From the NCBI GenBank assembly GCA_041398605.1, contig JAWKUK010000020.1:100872-164871 (forward strand): 64,000 bases of DNA, given 5' to 3'. Below are positions 45,936-54,414 of the stretch, one piece after another (position 1 is the first letter of the stretch; each line of letters starts with the position of its first letter). The notes beneath the pieces are model-generated. The model did not search any database. It saw only the letters and a list, made by a program, of their open reading frames with translations, and was not told the DNA's origin. This DNA comes from JAWKUK01 sp041398605 (GTDB lineage Bacteria; Planctomycetota; UBA1135; GCA-002686595). The translations under genes were made by a program, and so were the position numbers.

Positions 45936-47303
45936 ATGCTGCCCCCGATGCCCAAATCGGCGCACGACCAAAGGCCGGGCGGCGGGGCCGGGGCTGGGCT
46001 CTTCGAGCTCCCGCCTTCGACCCCCCTGACCGCGTCCGAAGCAGCGAAGCTGGCGGGGGTTCCGCGCGCGGAGCTGGACCGCCTGTGCGAGTCGGGCGAG
46101 CTCCTCTTCGAGACGGGCAAGCGCGGCGGGAGGGACGTGCGGCTGGTGCGGGTGGTGGACCTCCGCGACCTGTTCCATCCCGAGCCCGAGCCCGAGCCCG
46201 AGCCTGAGCCTGAGCACGAGCCCGAACTCGCTGTCGAGCCTGAGCCCGCTATCGGCGCGGAGGCCCACAATGCATCGCAGCGCGAGGCAGGACCTAGCCC
46301 TTGGTCTACGAGCGCGCCCGGGGCGGACCTATCCCGAGAGTCCTCGCTCGTGCCATTGCTCGGCGAGCTTCGGGCTCGCCTGGAGGAGGCGGAGCGAGAG
46401 CGCCGCGCCAGCACCGCTGGGCTCCTGCTCGCACAGCGACGGCTGCTCGCCCTCGAGTCGAGCGCACGACCCGCGCCGTGGCATGCGCGGGCCGGCGTCT
46501 GGACCAGCGTCTTGACGTGTGTCGCGGTGGGGGCGCTGTGGTTCGATCTCTCGGGGCGCCTCGGCGAGGTCCGCGCGTCCGCGCGCACGGGCGCGTCGGC
46601 GCTCTCCGGCCTGGCGAGCGAGGTGGGCGCCAGGGTCGACGGACTGGATGGGCGTTTGGTGACGCTCGTCGAGGAGAGCGCGCGCGCGCTCGCTGAAGCG
46701 ACCGCAGCGCGGCAGATCGCCGAGGCGCGCGCCGCCGAGGAAGGCGCCGCGCGCCGGGCAGACCAAGCGCGCATGGCTCGTGAGCGCGACACGCTGACGG
46801 CGCGGCTCGATGAGCTGCGCAGGGACGCGGATGCCGCGCGGGCCTCGCTCGGGATGGAGCGGGAAGCGGGCACCCGCGAGCGGTCTCGTTTCACTGAGCG
46901 GCTCGATGGCGCCGAACGCGATCTGGAGCGCGCGCGCGCGGCCGTGGAGCAAGAGCGGCGCCTCGCGGCGGACGATCGCGCGGCCTTCACCGCGCGGCTC
47001 GCAGAGCTCGACCGCGCGGCGCAAGGGCGCGAGGATGCGGCGCTCGCGCGGCTCAATGAGGTCGCCGCTGGCGTCGGCACTTTGCGCGTTGCCACGCAGC
47101 GCGCGGAGGCGGTTGCATTGCGGTTGGAGGCCGCTGCTCTGCCCGCGGCGGCGGGGGACTCGGTCCAGTCTCGGCCGCCCGCCAGCACAGGCAGCGCGCC
47201 GACGGAGACCGTGGCGCCGCCTCATTCGCTCGGGCTCGATCCACATGCGAGCGCGCGGCGCGCCCTCGATTGGGTGCGGTGGCTCTTTGGCGTCGCGCGC
47301 TGA
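45936..47303 (+). CDS. MerR-like HTH, coiled-coil membrane protein
   Basis: 455 residues. The N-terminal ~60 ('LTASEAAKLAGVPRAELDRLCESGELLFETGKRGGRDVRL') form an excisionase/MerR-like winged helix, which may bind DNA or act as a protein adaptor. An acidic Glu-Pro repeat follows (about 82-96). One membrane span is near 193-208 (WTSVLTCVAVGALWF). A 200-residue coiled coil comes next, then a Pro/Ala tail. It is divergent from the sigma operon. The function is unknown. Confidence 0.72.
   Translation: MLPPMPKSAHDQRPGGGAGAGLFELPPSTPLTASEAAKLAGVPRAELDRLCESGELLFETGKRGGRDVRLVRVVDLRDLFHPEPEPEPEPEPEHEPELAVEPEPAIGAEAHNASQREAGPSPWSTSAPGADLSRESSLVPLLGELRARLEEAERERRASTAGLLLAQRRLLALESSARPAPWHARAGVWTSVLTCVAVGALWFDLSGRLGEVRASARTGASALSGLASEVGARVDGLDGRLVTLVEESARALAEATAARQIAEARAAEEGAARRADQARMARERDTLTARLDELRRDADAARASLGMEREAGTRERSRFTERLDGAERDLERARAAVEQERRLAADDRAAFTARLAELDRAAQGREDAALARLNEVAAGVGTLRVATQRAEAVALRLEAAALPAAAGDSVQSRPPASTGSAPTETVAPPHSLGLDPHASARRALDWVRWLFGVAR
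46180..46222. repeat. Hexanucleotide (gagccc) repeat encoding Glu-Pro
   Basis: About seven imperfect copies of gagccc/gagcct encode a PEPEPEPEPE linker in the coiled-coil membrane protein. Confidence 0.85.
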
Positions 47304-47401
47304 GCGCCGACCGCAACCTCGGAAGCGGACCCTTCGTCACGCCTTGCATGGGGGGCCTCGAAGCCCAGCAAACTGTATCCCGTCGCGTTATTGTGGGCGG
47401 C

Positions 47402-48175
47402 ATGGGCCCCCTCACTCGCATGTCTCCTCTCTTGCTCGCGCTCGTGAGCGCTGCGCTTGTCCCGCTGCACTCCGCGTCGCAGGCCGCGCTCCCGAAGGCT
47501 TACATCGATGGCGCGGGGGCGGACTGGAGAGCGCTCTCACTCGCAGACTTCGACGTCGTCAACGGCGTCGACGACACGTGGACCGAACGGGATGGCGTCA
47601 TCATCGGGACAGGGAAGCCCCTCGGCGGCGCGCGCAGCAAAAGCCCATTGACCAACTTCGAGCTCGTCGCAGAGTGGCGCCATCTCGCGCACGCAGGCAA
47701 CAGCGGGCTCTTCGTTTGGTGCCCGGAAGCGGCGTTCACGGACCTGAAGCCTGGCGAGCTCCCGCGCAGTGGGATCGAGGTGCAGGTGCTCGACCTCGGC
47801 TACGAGGAGAATTGGCTCGCGGGAAAAGGCGCGCACTCAGATTGGTTCACGAGCCATGGGGACGTCTTCCCGGTGGGGCAGTCGCGGATGACGCCATTTG
47901 TCCCCGAGATCACCTATACGGATGCTTCCGGCGTCGAGTACCGAGTCGGCAACCCGAACGGGTCGCGCAGCTTTCCGACGGAGCGCCTCGTCAAGCCCCA
48001 CGGAGAGTGGAACCACTACTACATCCGCGCGATCAACGGTGAGCTGCGGCTCTGGGTCAACGGCGTCGAGGTCACTGGCGGACGGGCGTGCGAGCCCGCT
48101 TCGGGCTATCTCGCGTTGGAGGCCGAGGGTGCCCCCGTTGAGTTCCGCAACATGCGCCTGCGCGAGCTGCCGTAG
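47402..48175 (+). CDS. DUF1080 / 3-keto-disaccharide hydrolase-domain protein
   Basis: 257 residues with a signal peptide (ends near SQA). The concanavalin-like fold of DUF1080 is evident: 'VNGVDDTWTERDGVIIGTGKPLGGARSK', 'NFELVAEWRHL-HAGNSGLFVW', 'RSGIEVQVLDLGYEE', 'GEWNHYYIRAINGELRLWVNGVEV' and 'GYLALEAEGAPVEFRNMRLREL'. Such proteins are abundant in planctomycetes; some act on 3-keto-glycosides. Extracytoplasmic location is likely. Confidence 0.92.
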   Translation: MGPLTRMSPLLLALVSAALVPLHSASQAALPKAYIDGAGADWRALSLADFDVVNGVDDTWTERDGVIIGTGKPLGGARSKSPLTNFELVAEWRHLAHAGNSGLFVWCPEAAFTDLKPGELPRSGIEVQVLDLGYEENWLAGKGAHSDWFTSHGDVFPVGQSRMTPFVPEITYTDASGVEYRVGNPNGSRSFPTERLVKPHGEWNHYYIRAINGELRLWVNGVEVTGGRACEPASGYLALEAEGAPVEFRNMRLRELP

Positions 48176-48205
48176 CGCAGTCTGCGCCGCTCAATGGCGC
48201 TCGAC

Positions 48206-49429
48206 TCAGCGGCCCGCACGGGCCCGCACGCGAGGCAGGAGCTCGGGGATCAACGCGTCCGCCGCCACTCGGTGCCCTGCAGGCAGCCAATGGGGGTCGT
48301 GGTCGAAGCACAGCGGAAAGACGTCCGTCGTCTGGAACGCGCTGAGCAGCGAGACGATCGGATAGGGCACCCGTGCGCGCAGCTCGTCGAAGAACTTAAA
48401 GGGCTCGAGCGCGTAGGGGCCGAGGACCTCGTACTCGTCGCCCTCGTGGTTGTTGGGAGACTCGCGGCGCGAGTGCTGGTAGGACCGAGGCAAGACGACG
48501 AGCACGAAGTCCGCGCCGCGCTCGGTGCACCAAGCGTAGATGTCCGCGACGTTGCCGACGAGAGGCTCCATATGGCGCCGCGTCTCCTCGAGCGGCGCCT
48601 CCGAGTGGAAGAACCGACGCGCGGGCGCATCGACCGTCCACGCGACAAAGCGCTCGTAGGCGTCAGGCGCAAGGAGCTGTGCGATCCGAAGCGTGATCGG
48701 CAGCCGCTTGTAGAACCAATAGATGCCGCGCTCCTCGACGATGTTCCGCCAACGGATGTCGTCTCCGAAGTCCGTCATGTCGATGCAGAGCACGACGATG
48801 TCCGGGTGATAGTGGTCTCCGATCGACTGCAGCCGCCGAAAGGAGAGGTACGGCGAAGAGCTCGACCAGCCAAAGTTCGCGACGCGCAGCGCGATGTCCG
48901 GCTCCGCGGCGCGCAGGCCTTCGGCTACGAGCGTCGGGAAGGCCTCCTTCGACGACTTCAGATGCAGGCCGTACGTATACGAGTCCCCCAGGAAGACGAC
49001 GTTGGTCGTGTCCTCTGTGAACGCGCTGGGCGCCGGTGTTCCGCGCAGCGAATCGGAGTTCCAATCCGGGCCCACTCCCTTGGGGAGGTGGTCCGGGTCT
49101 TGTGCTGCGAAGTATTGGAGCAGCCGAAACTGGAAGACGAGGTGTGGCGCGGCCCACGTCTCGACAGCGATCCACCACGCGCACAGGGCGAGCGCGACGC
49201 TCATCACACGGGGGCGGAAGCGCGCCGCGACGAGAAGCATGAGCAAGAGCCCGGTCACGGCGAGGACGCCGGTGGTGGTGGCCTCACGCAGGATCGGCGC
49301 TCGCGGCCCCTCGTACGGCCATCTCCACGCCAGCGCCGCGGCGCCTGCTCCACAGAGGAGCAGGGCCAGCACCTGGACGAGCGGGCGACGGAGGAGTCCC
49401 CGTGGAGGAGTCGGTGCTTGGCGATTCAA
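48206..49429 (-). CDS. Membrane-anchored SGNH/GDSL hydrolase-like protein
   Basis: 407 residues. Two N-terminal membrane spans (about 18-36 and 52-85) lead to an SGNH domain: block I 'VVFLGDSYTYGLHL' (Ser nucleophile), 'VANFGWSSSSP' for the Gly block, and C-terminal 'DHDPHWLPAGH' with the Asp-x-x-His pair. It resembles AlgX/acyltransferase-associated SGNH proteins that modify cell-surface sugars. It converges on the DUF1080 gene. Confidence 0.82.
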   Translation of the reverse strand: MNRQAPTPPRGLLRRPLVQVLALLLCGAGAAALAWRWPYEGPRAPILREATTTGVLAVTGLLLMLLVAARFRPRVMSVALALCAWWIAVETWAAPHLVFQFRLLQYFAAQDPDHLPKGVGPDWNSDSLRGTPAPSAFTEDTTNVVFLGDSYTYGLHLKSSKEAFPTLVAEGLRAAEPDIALRVANFGWSSSSPYLSFRRLQSIGDHYHPDIVVLCIDMTDFGDDIRWRNIVEERGIYWFYKRLPITLRIAQLLAPDAYERFVAWTVDAPARRFFHSEAPLEETRRHMEPLVGNVADIYAWCTERGADFVLVVLPRSYQHSRRESPNNHEGDEYEVLGPYALEPFKFFDELRARVPYPIVSLLSAFQTTDVFPLCFDHDPHWLPAGHRVAADALIPELLPRVRARAGR

Positions 49430-49766
49430 GGCGGCCGAATCCTAGGCCATGGGCCGATCGCGCGGAAGCGGATTCGACCCGTCGAGCCGCGCCGCGCAGG
49501 TCCGCTAGACCGCGCTCGCCCCAGGTGCGCGCAGGCCCTCGATCGCGCTCACGCGATCCGCGCGGCGGCTGCGCGCACTGGCTGCGCAGGGGCGGATTCA
49601 GACGGCCACAGGATGGCGCGCCAGCGACTGCGCTTGTGTACCCTTGCACCCCGACAGGTCGCTGCTTCGCCGTGTACACCACCTCCATCTGTCTCGCCCC
49701 ACGCGGGCCCAAAGGGACAGGTCGCATCGTCGACCCAGCAGGAGCCGAGCGCCTCCCGATTCGCCA
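49430..49766. other. Intergenic region without a recognised gene
   Basis: About 337 bp between divergent genes. It is GC-rich with several short inverted repeats (for example around ctgcgcgcactggctgcgcag near 49569). It probably holds promoters for both neighbours. Confidence 0.3.
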
Positions 49767-50108
49767 ATGACCGCGGAGGATGCCGTGACGTGTGGAGTTT
49801 CACGAGAGACCGGGCGTAGCACCCGCGCGACCTTCTGCGTGACCTTGGTCCTCGCAGCCGCGTTAGTGACGGGTGATCGCTTCGCGGTGGCACGCGCGCC
49901 CAGCGACGCGGCGCTCGCTCGGCGAGTGATCGAGGAGTCCAATAGCGCCACTGCGCGCCAGGCGCTCTTTGCGCTCATCGCTCGTGAGACGGCGCGCAGC
50001 GCGCGCATCCCTGCCCTCGATAGCGCGCTGGCGGCGCTCGGTCCAGAAGAGCGTGCCTTCCTGGCCGCGTACCGCCCCGACCTCCTGCGCCGCGGGGCCG
50101 CCAAGTGA
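49767..50108 (+). CDS. Small membrane-anchored hypothetical protein
   Basis: 113 residues. One hydrophobic segment lies at about 22-41 (ATFCVTLVLAAALVTGDRFAVA), then an Ala/Arg-rich helical tail. The stop overlaps the GTG of the next gene (GTGA), supporting expression as an operon pair with the GT-C protein. No family recognised. Confidence 0.6.
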   Translation: MTAEDAVTCGVSRETGRSTRATFCVTLVLAAALVTGDRFAVARAPSDAALARRVIEESNSATARQALFALIARETARSARIPALDSALAALGPEERAFLAAYRPDLLRRGAAK

Positions 50109-51712
50109 CCGGATCCACCGACACCGGCGCTCGAGAGAGCGAGCGTTCCACGCGCTCGGATGCAGGCGGCCCTGCTGCCATCGGTCCGGGTTCTGGCGGC
50201 GAGGGTTCTAGCGGGCGGCCCGTCGCGGGCGCGCCGTACGCGGCCCAGCGCGAGTCTCGGCGCTTGGGACGGCACGTTGCTTGGGCGCTCCCGCTCCTGT
50301 TCGCGGCCCTGGTGCGTATCGCCCTTGCGGCTGACGCTGCGGATGGTCCGCTGCTCGGCGACGAGGCCACCCTCCGCCGCCTGGGGAACCTCTGGGCCAC
50401 GCACGGTGTGTACGTCGGCGAGTGGCCCCCTGTGATCCCGTGGCTCCTCGCGCGACTGCAGGGGCTCGTAGGGCTCGGGCCGAACCTCGCGTGGCTCCGC
50501 GGCCTTGACGTCGTCTTCTCGACGGCGACTGTGGGCGTCATCATGGCGCTCGTGGCGCGCCTCGGCGGCAGGCGTGCGGGGCTCGTCGCTGGTTGGGTCG
50601 CGGCGCAGCACGTCGCGCTCGCGATTTGGTCGGCGCTCATTTTCACTGAGGCGCTCTTCGTGCTCGTGTTCGCGGTGGCGCTCGCCCTCGTGGCGCGGCT
50701 CTTCGATGCCGACCGTGCTCCAAGCGCGCGCGCGCGCGGCTGGTTGCCCTTCGCCATCGGCGCATGGTTGGGCGTTGGACTGCTCGTGCGGGCGGCTGGC
50801 CTCGTCTTGACCGTTGCTGTGGGGGCCGCGGTCTTCCTCGCGCGCGCGCGCGAGGAGCAGGCCCGCGCCCCCGGGCCCCGGTTGGGCGCCATCGTCGCCG
50901 CTCCGGCGACGCGCGGCCTCGTCGAAGCTGCGGCGATCATCGTCGCCGCCCTCGTTGTCCTGCTCCCGTGGAGCATGCGCAGTACGCTCGTCGTCGGCGC
51001 GTCGAAATGGGCGTCAGCGACCGGCGCGGGCAACATCGTCCTCGGGTGGAGCGGCGCTCCCATCCCGTTCGAGCGCGCGGGGCTCGAGTCGAGCGCGATC
51101 GACGCGGCGCCGCTCGGCGGCCTTCGACATTGGCTCGAGGCGCCTGGGCCAAGTGTGCCGGGTCCAGAGGTGTTCGCAGACGGTACGCGGATGCAGGGCT
51201 ACGCGCGTGAGCGTGTGCGCGAAGTCCTGACCACGCACCCGGGTTGGGCGATACGCTCGCGCATCATCGGCGTCAGCGATGTCTTCTCTCCGTTGAGCTT
51301 CGCGCACCGAGCGCTGCGCCTTGGCCAGCTCGACGGCATTGCGCAGCGGCCCTGGGCGCGCCGCGCGCTGCTGTTGGGTGGTGCCCTTTCCAGCGTCGCA
51401 GTTCTCGGGCTCGCCCTGGTCGCCGCCGCGCGACGGGTCGCGCCTCCGTGGTTCGAAGTGCTCGCGCTCTTGCTCGTGCTCGCGCACGTCGCGGTACCCC
51501 TGGCCATGTTCGGCATTTCCCGCTTTCGTGCGCCGCTGGAGCCCGTGCTGATCGCGCTGGCTGCCCTGGCGTGTACGAGGCCGACGGATCCATCGAGGGC
51601 GCCGACTGGCATCACCCGCAAGCTCATCGTCGGCGCGCTCAGCGCATTGGCGGTTGTGACGCAACTCGTCTCGCTGCCGGTCGTGGTGGCCGCGCTCCGC
51701 ACCAGTTGGTAG
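50105..51712 (+). CDS. Polytopic GT-C (family 39-like) glycosyltransferase
   Basis: 535 residues. After a low-complexity N-terminus and the first membrane span comes 'GPLLGDEATLRRLGNLWATHGVYVGEWPPVIPWLLARL'; the D-E pair and the Pro-rich loop are typical of GT39/ArnT-type transferases. Nine or ten further hydrophobic helices follow ('FTEALFVLVFAVALALVARLF', 'GVGLLVRAAGLVLTVAVGAAVF'). It probably uses a lipid-linked sugar at the outer face of the membrane. The GTG start overlaps the preceding small gene. Confidence 0.82.
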   Translation: MTGSTDTGARESERSTRSDAGGPAAIGPGSGGEGSSGRPVAGAPYAAQRESRRLGRHVAWALPLLFAALVRIALAADAADGPLLGDEATLRRLGNLWATHGVYVGEWPPVIPWLLARLQGLVGLGPNLAWLRGLDVVFSTATVGVIMALVARLGGRRAGLVAGWVAAQHVALAIWSALIFTEALFVLVFAVALALVARLFDADRAPSARARGWLPFAIGAWLGVGLLVRAAGLVLTVAVGAAVFLARAREEQARAPGPRLGAIVAAPATRGLVEAAAIIVAALVVLLPWSMRSTLVVGASKWASATGAGNIVLGWSGAPIPFERAGLESSAIDAAPLGGLRHWLEAPGPSVPGPEVFADGTRMQGYARERVREVLTTHPGWAIRSRIIGVSDVFSPLSFAHRALRLGQLDGIAQRPWARRALLLGGALSSVAVLGLALVAAARRVAPPWFEVLALLLVLAHVAVPLAMFGISRFRAPLEPVLIALAALACTRPTDPSRAPTGITRKLIVGALSALAVVTQLVSLPVVVAALRTSW

Positions 51713-51754
51713 GCCTCGCAGCGGTTCCACCTTCGAGGTCACCCACCGCACCTC

Positions 51755-51880
51755 GTCCGGGCGCGTCGCGTCGCGGACGTCCTGCACAAGCCGCTGTCCA
51801 TGGAGGCGGTCCTCCCGGTGACGCGGAGAGGCTCGGCCACGGCCGAAGCGGCTAAGAACGCGGTCGAGCGCGTCCGCTAG
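51755..51880 (+). pseudogene. Possible response-regulator receiver-domain remnant
   Basis: A 42-codon open stretch ending at TAG 51878-51880 reads 'DVLHKPLSMEAVLPVTRRG', which resembles the final strand-helix of a receiver domain, including the conserved Lys-Pro. The rest of a receiver domain is not present upstream. Weak, short evidence. Confidence 0.3.
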
Positions 51881-53166
51881 CGCTGGTTCTGCTGGCCGAG
51901 GTTGGCGCCGGGCCACCAGCGATCGAGCTCCGCTCGCAGCGCGCGCACCGTGTCCTGGTCGTCGAGCGGCGACTCTTCGGCCGGGTCGGCGCGCACGTTG
52001 TACAGCTCACAGGGCGCGCCGGGGTCCGCAGACACGATGAGCTTGAAAGGGTCTCTCAGCACCCAACGTGACAACATGCTCTTCACGGGCTGATCCAGCT
52101 CGACAACGTCGTGCGTAAACGCCGCTCCGAAGACCGGGCCGCGCTGGGAGAGGTCTCCGCGCAGGTCCACACCGGGCCATGCTGCGGGAATCGCGACGCC
52201 GCACGCGGCGAGGATCGTCGCGGGTAGGTCGACGCTGCTCACGGGGATGTCGCAGCGCTGCGGCGCGATTCGCCCGGGCCAACGCAGCACAATTGGCGTG
52301 CGGACACCGCCCTCGTAGGCGCTGCGCTTGCTGCGCGGCGCAAAGCCGGCGCCGCCCGGCCGCTGGATCCAGCCGTTGTCGACGACGAGCACGACTAGCG
52401 TGTCGTCGGCGATCCCGCGCGCGTCGAGGTGCGCCAGCAGCGCGCCGCACGTCTCGTCGAACCAGGTGCACATAGCCCGATACTTCGCGATGGGCGTCGG
52501 GACTTCGGGCGTTGCGTAGGCCTCGAGGAGGCGCGCTGGGGGTGTGTGGGGTTCGTGTGGCAGGAAGGGCGCGTACCAGAGGAAGAAGGGCGCCTCGTCG
52601 GCGATGCAAGCGTCGACGAAGTCGAGCGCTGGCTGCAGCGTCTTGCGCCCGATCTCGAGGCCGACGTCGCCGTGCCGACCGCCGCGCGCCGGGTCGCCGT
52701 GGGTCATGCCCTCGGTGAATCCTCCGCAGAGGCAGTTTCCTTCCCACCATTTGCCGGTCTGCAGGCTGCGGTACCCGAGCGGGAGCAGCAGCTTCGGAAC
52801 CGTGTCGACCGCCTCGATGTGGGCGAGCATCCGCGCGCGATCGACGCCTGCCGGCGGGTCGTTGCCGGTGATCTTGTGCTGGTGCGGGTACAGCCCGGTG
52901 ATGAGGGTGGCGAGGCTCGGGCGGCAGAGCGCGGTCGGGACGTAGCCGTGCGGGAAGACGAGGCCCTCACGCGCGAGCTGGTCGAGGTGCGGGGTGCGCA
53001 CCTCTGCGCTGCCCATGAAGCCGAAGTCCCCGTAACCCTGGTCGTCGGACACGATCAGGAGCACGTTGGGGCGGTCGAGCGGGTCCTGCGGGGCCGCGGG
53101 CAGCGCGGCCTGGAGCGTGAAGAGCAGTGTGAGCACTCTGACAGCATAGTGCGCTTGCGCGTCCAT
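51877..53166 (-). CDS. Secreted sulfatase (arylsulfatase-type, Cys nucleophile)
   Basis: 429 residues with an N-terminal signal (VLTLLFTLQAALPAAPQ). The core begins 'NVLLIVSDDQGYGDFG' with the metal-binding Asp pair. The active-site sequence is C81-R-P-S-L-A-T-L-I-T-G: Cys is kept for formylglycine conversion, while the usual Arg at +4 is Leu, a variant I associate with planctomycete sulfatases. 'LVVLVVDNGW' and 'KRSAYEGGVRTPIVLRWPG' complete the fold. It requires a formylglycine-generating enzyme, not seen in this window. ATG 53166 was chosen; 53196 is possible. Confidence 0.92.
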   Translation of the reverse strand: MDAQAHYAVRVLTLLFTLQAALPAAPQDPLDRPNVLLIVSDDQGYGDFGFMGSAEVRTPHLDQLAREGLVFPHGYVPTALCRPSLATLITGLYPHQHKITGNDPPAGVDRARMLAHIEAVDTVPKLLLPLGYRSLQTGKWWEGNCLCGGFTEGMTHGDPARGGRHGDVGLEIGRKTLQPALDFVDACIADEAPFFLWYAPFLPHEPHTPPARLLEAYATPEVPTPIAKYRAMCTWFDETCGALLAHLDARGIADDTLVVLVVDNGWIQRPGGAGFAPRSKRSAYEGGVRTPIVLRWPGRIAPQRCDIPVSSVDLPATILAACGVAIPAAWPGVDLRGDLSQRGPVFGAAFTHDVVELDQPVKSMLSRWVLRDPFKLIVSADPGAPCELYNVRADPAEESPLDDQDTVRALRAELDRWWPGANLGQQNQR

Positions 53167-53283
53167 CACGATGACGGTCGAGTGCTCGAAGCGCACGATG
53201 GCCAGCGACGTCCGCGGCCCGGATGCTCGCTCGCACCCTCTGCTCTCGCTTGCTGGTCGCGGGGCGCGGTCAGTGCTCCGTGT

Positions 53284-54189
53284 TCAGCCCAGGCGGAAGC
53301 GAACGGCCAAGTTGAGGTGGTCGCTTGGGAACTGGCGGTCAGGCAGGCGCTGCGGGCCGACCTCATGTGGCGCGGGTGCGTCCAGCAGCTCGAGCGCGGC
53401 CAGCTCGGCGGTGTGGAAGACGTAATCGATCACGCGTTGCGTCTCGTGCTCGCGTATTTTCCATGTGGTCCACGCTCCGCGGGCCGCATGGTGCGAGCCA
53501 TACGCGCTTGCGAGGCCCAGCGGAGCGCCCAGCATGGCCGACACCGCGAGGCTGTCCGGCGTGTCGTTGAAGTCGCCTGCGACGACCAGCGGCTCGCCGG
53601 CGCTGCGGACGCGCGCCAGGTGCGCGCACAACTGTTGGGCTTGTGCCAGGCGCTCCGCCTCATGGCCGACCTTTGCGCGCAGGTGGGTCGTCGCCACAAG
53701 CAGCGTCGACCCCTCCGGCCGACGGAAACGCTCGACGAGCGCCACCTGCGACGCTGGCTCGCCCGAGGGCTGCCGAAATCGGAGCGTCGAAGCCTCTGGA
53801 TCGTCCAATGGCACCCGTTCGAGCGCCGTCGAGAGGTGGAAGAGCGCCACTCCGTCCCTGCCCTCGGCTTTGGGAAACCATGTGCCGACAAATCCCTCGC
53901 GCGCCAGCCCGGCCGCGAGCTCGTCGAAGCGATCGACCTCCTGCAGGCAAATCAGGTCGGGGAGGCGACCGAAAGGCCGCTCGAGCGTGAGCTCGGCCAG
54001 GATGTTGCGCGACCGATGCGTCCAGCTGAGTTCGCTTGCCGGAACCTTCGGAAACGCGTCCGAGAGGCTGTCGGCGAGCACATTCCAGGTGACGACGACA
54101 AGCTCGTCACGGGCCGAGGATCCAGCTCCTGGCGATAGGCCTGTGCCGGCGCGACCGATGGGCACGTTCGAGCGCGGGAGGGGGCTCAC
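53284..54189 (-). CDS. Nocturnin/CCR4-like endonuclease-exonuclease-phosphatase protein
   Basis: 301 residues of the EEP fold. Catalytic elements are N36 in 'TWNVLAD', E84 in 'CLQEVD', H169 in 'TTHL', D206-x-N208 in 'GDFNDTP' and S-D290-H291. Features beyond the generic fold match the nocturnin/CCR4 branch: 'LSWTHRSRNIL' after motif I, 'TTWKI' at 241-245, 'IDYVFHT', and the ending 'GPQRLPDRQFPSDHLNLAVRF'. In eukaryotes that branch acts on poly(A) or on NADP(H) 2'-phosphate. No signal peptide was seen, so it is probably cytoplasmic. The start could be later than ATG 54189. Confidence 0.85.
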   Translation of the reverse strand: MSPLPRSNVPIGRAGTGLSPGAGSSARDELVVVTWNVLADSLSDAFPKVPASELSWTHRSRNILAELTLERPFGRLPDLICLQEVDRFDELAAGLAREGFVGTWFPKAEGRDGVALFHLSTALERVPLDDPEASTLRFRQPSGEPASQVALVERFRRPEGSTLLVATTHLRAKVGHEAERLAQAQQLCAHLARVRSAGEPLVVAGDFNDTPDSLAVSAMLGAPLGLASAYGSHHAARGAWTTWKIREHETQRVIDYVFHTAELAALELLDAPAPHEVGPQRLPDRQFPSDHLNLAVRFRLG

Positions 54190-54202
54190 GAACGGCAGGA
54201 TA

Positions 54203-54294
54203 TCAGACGCCCTCCACTACCAGCTCTGGTATCGCGACAGCCCGATTACGGGATGCGGCGACGGATCCAGTTTGGCGAATGCGGTGCGAGTGCA
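54203..54294 (+). pseudogene. Orphan fragment of the secreted-protein C-terminal domain
   Basis: Codons from 54206 read 'DALHYQLWYRDSPITGCGD' and then 'SSLANAVRV'. This matches the end of the C-terminal domain of the proteins at 2.5-4.1 kb and 28.9-29.9 kb (W-N-F-Q-x-W-Y-R-D ... N-S-N-A-V). No start, signal peptide or upstream domain is present, so it looks like the tail of a deleted gene. Confidence 0.5.
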
Positions 54295-54414
54295 ATCTGG
54301 ATCGTCGTCGGCTGTGTGTGCCGAAGGCCTGACCCCGAGGGCCGCCAGGTCTGGTCGCCCGCATTCGAGCTCGCGCGTCGGAGGAGCCCTTGATTTGCAT
54401 CCAAGGCAGGGCCT

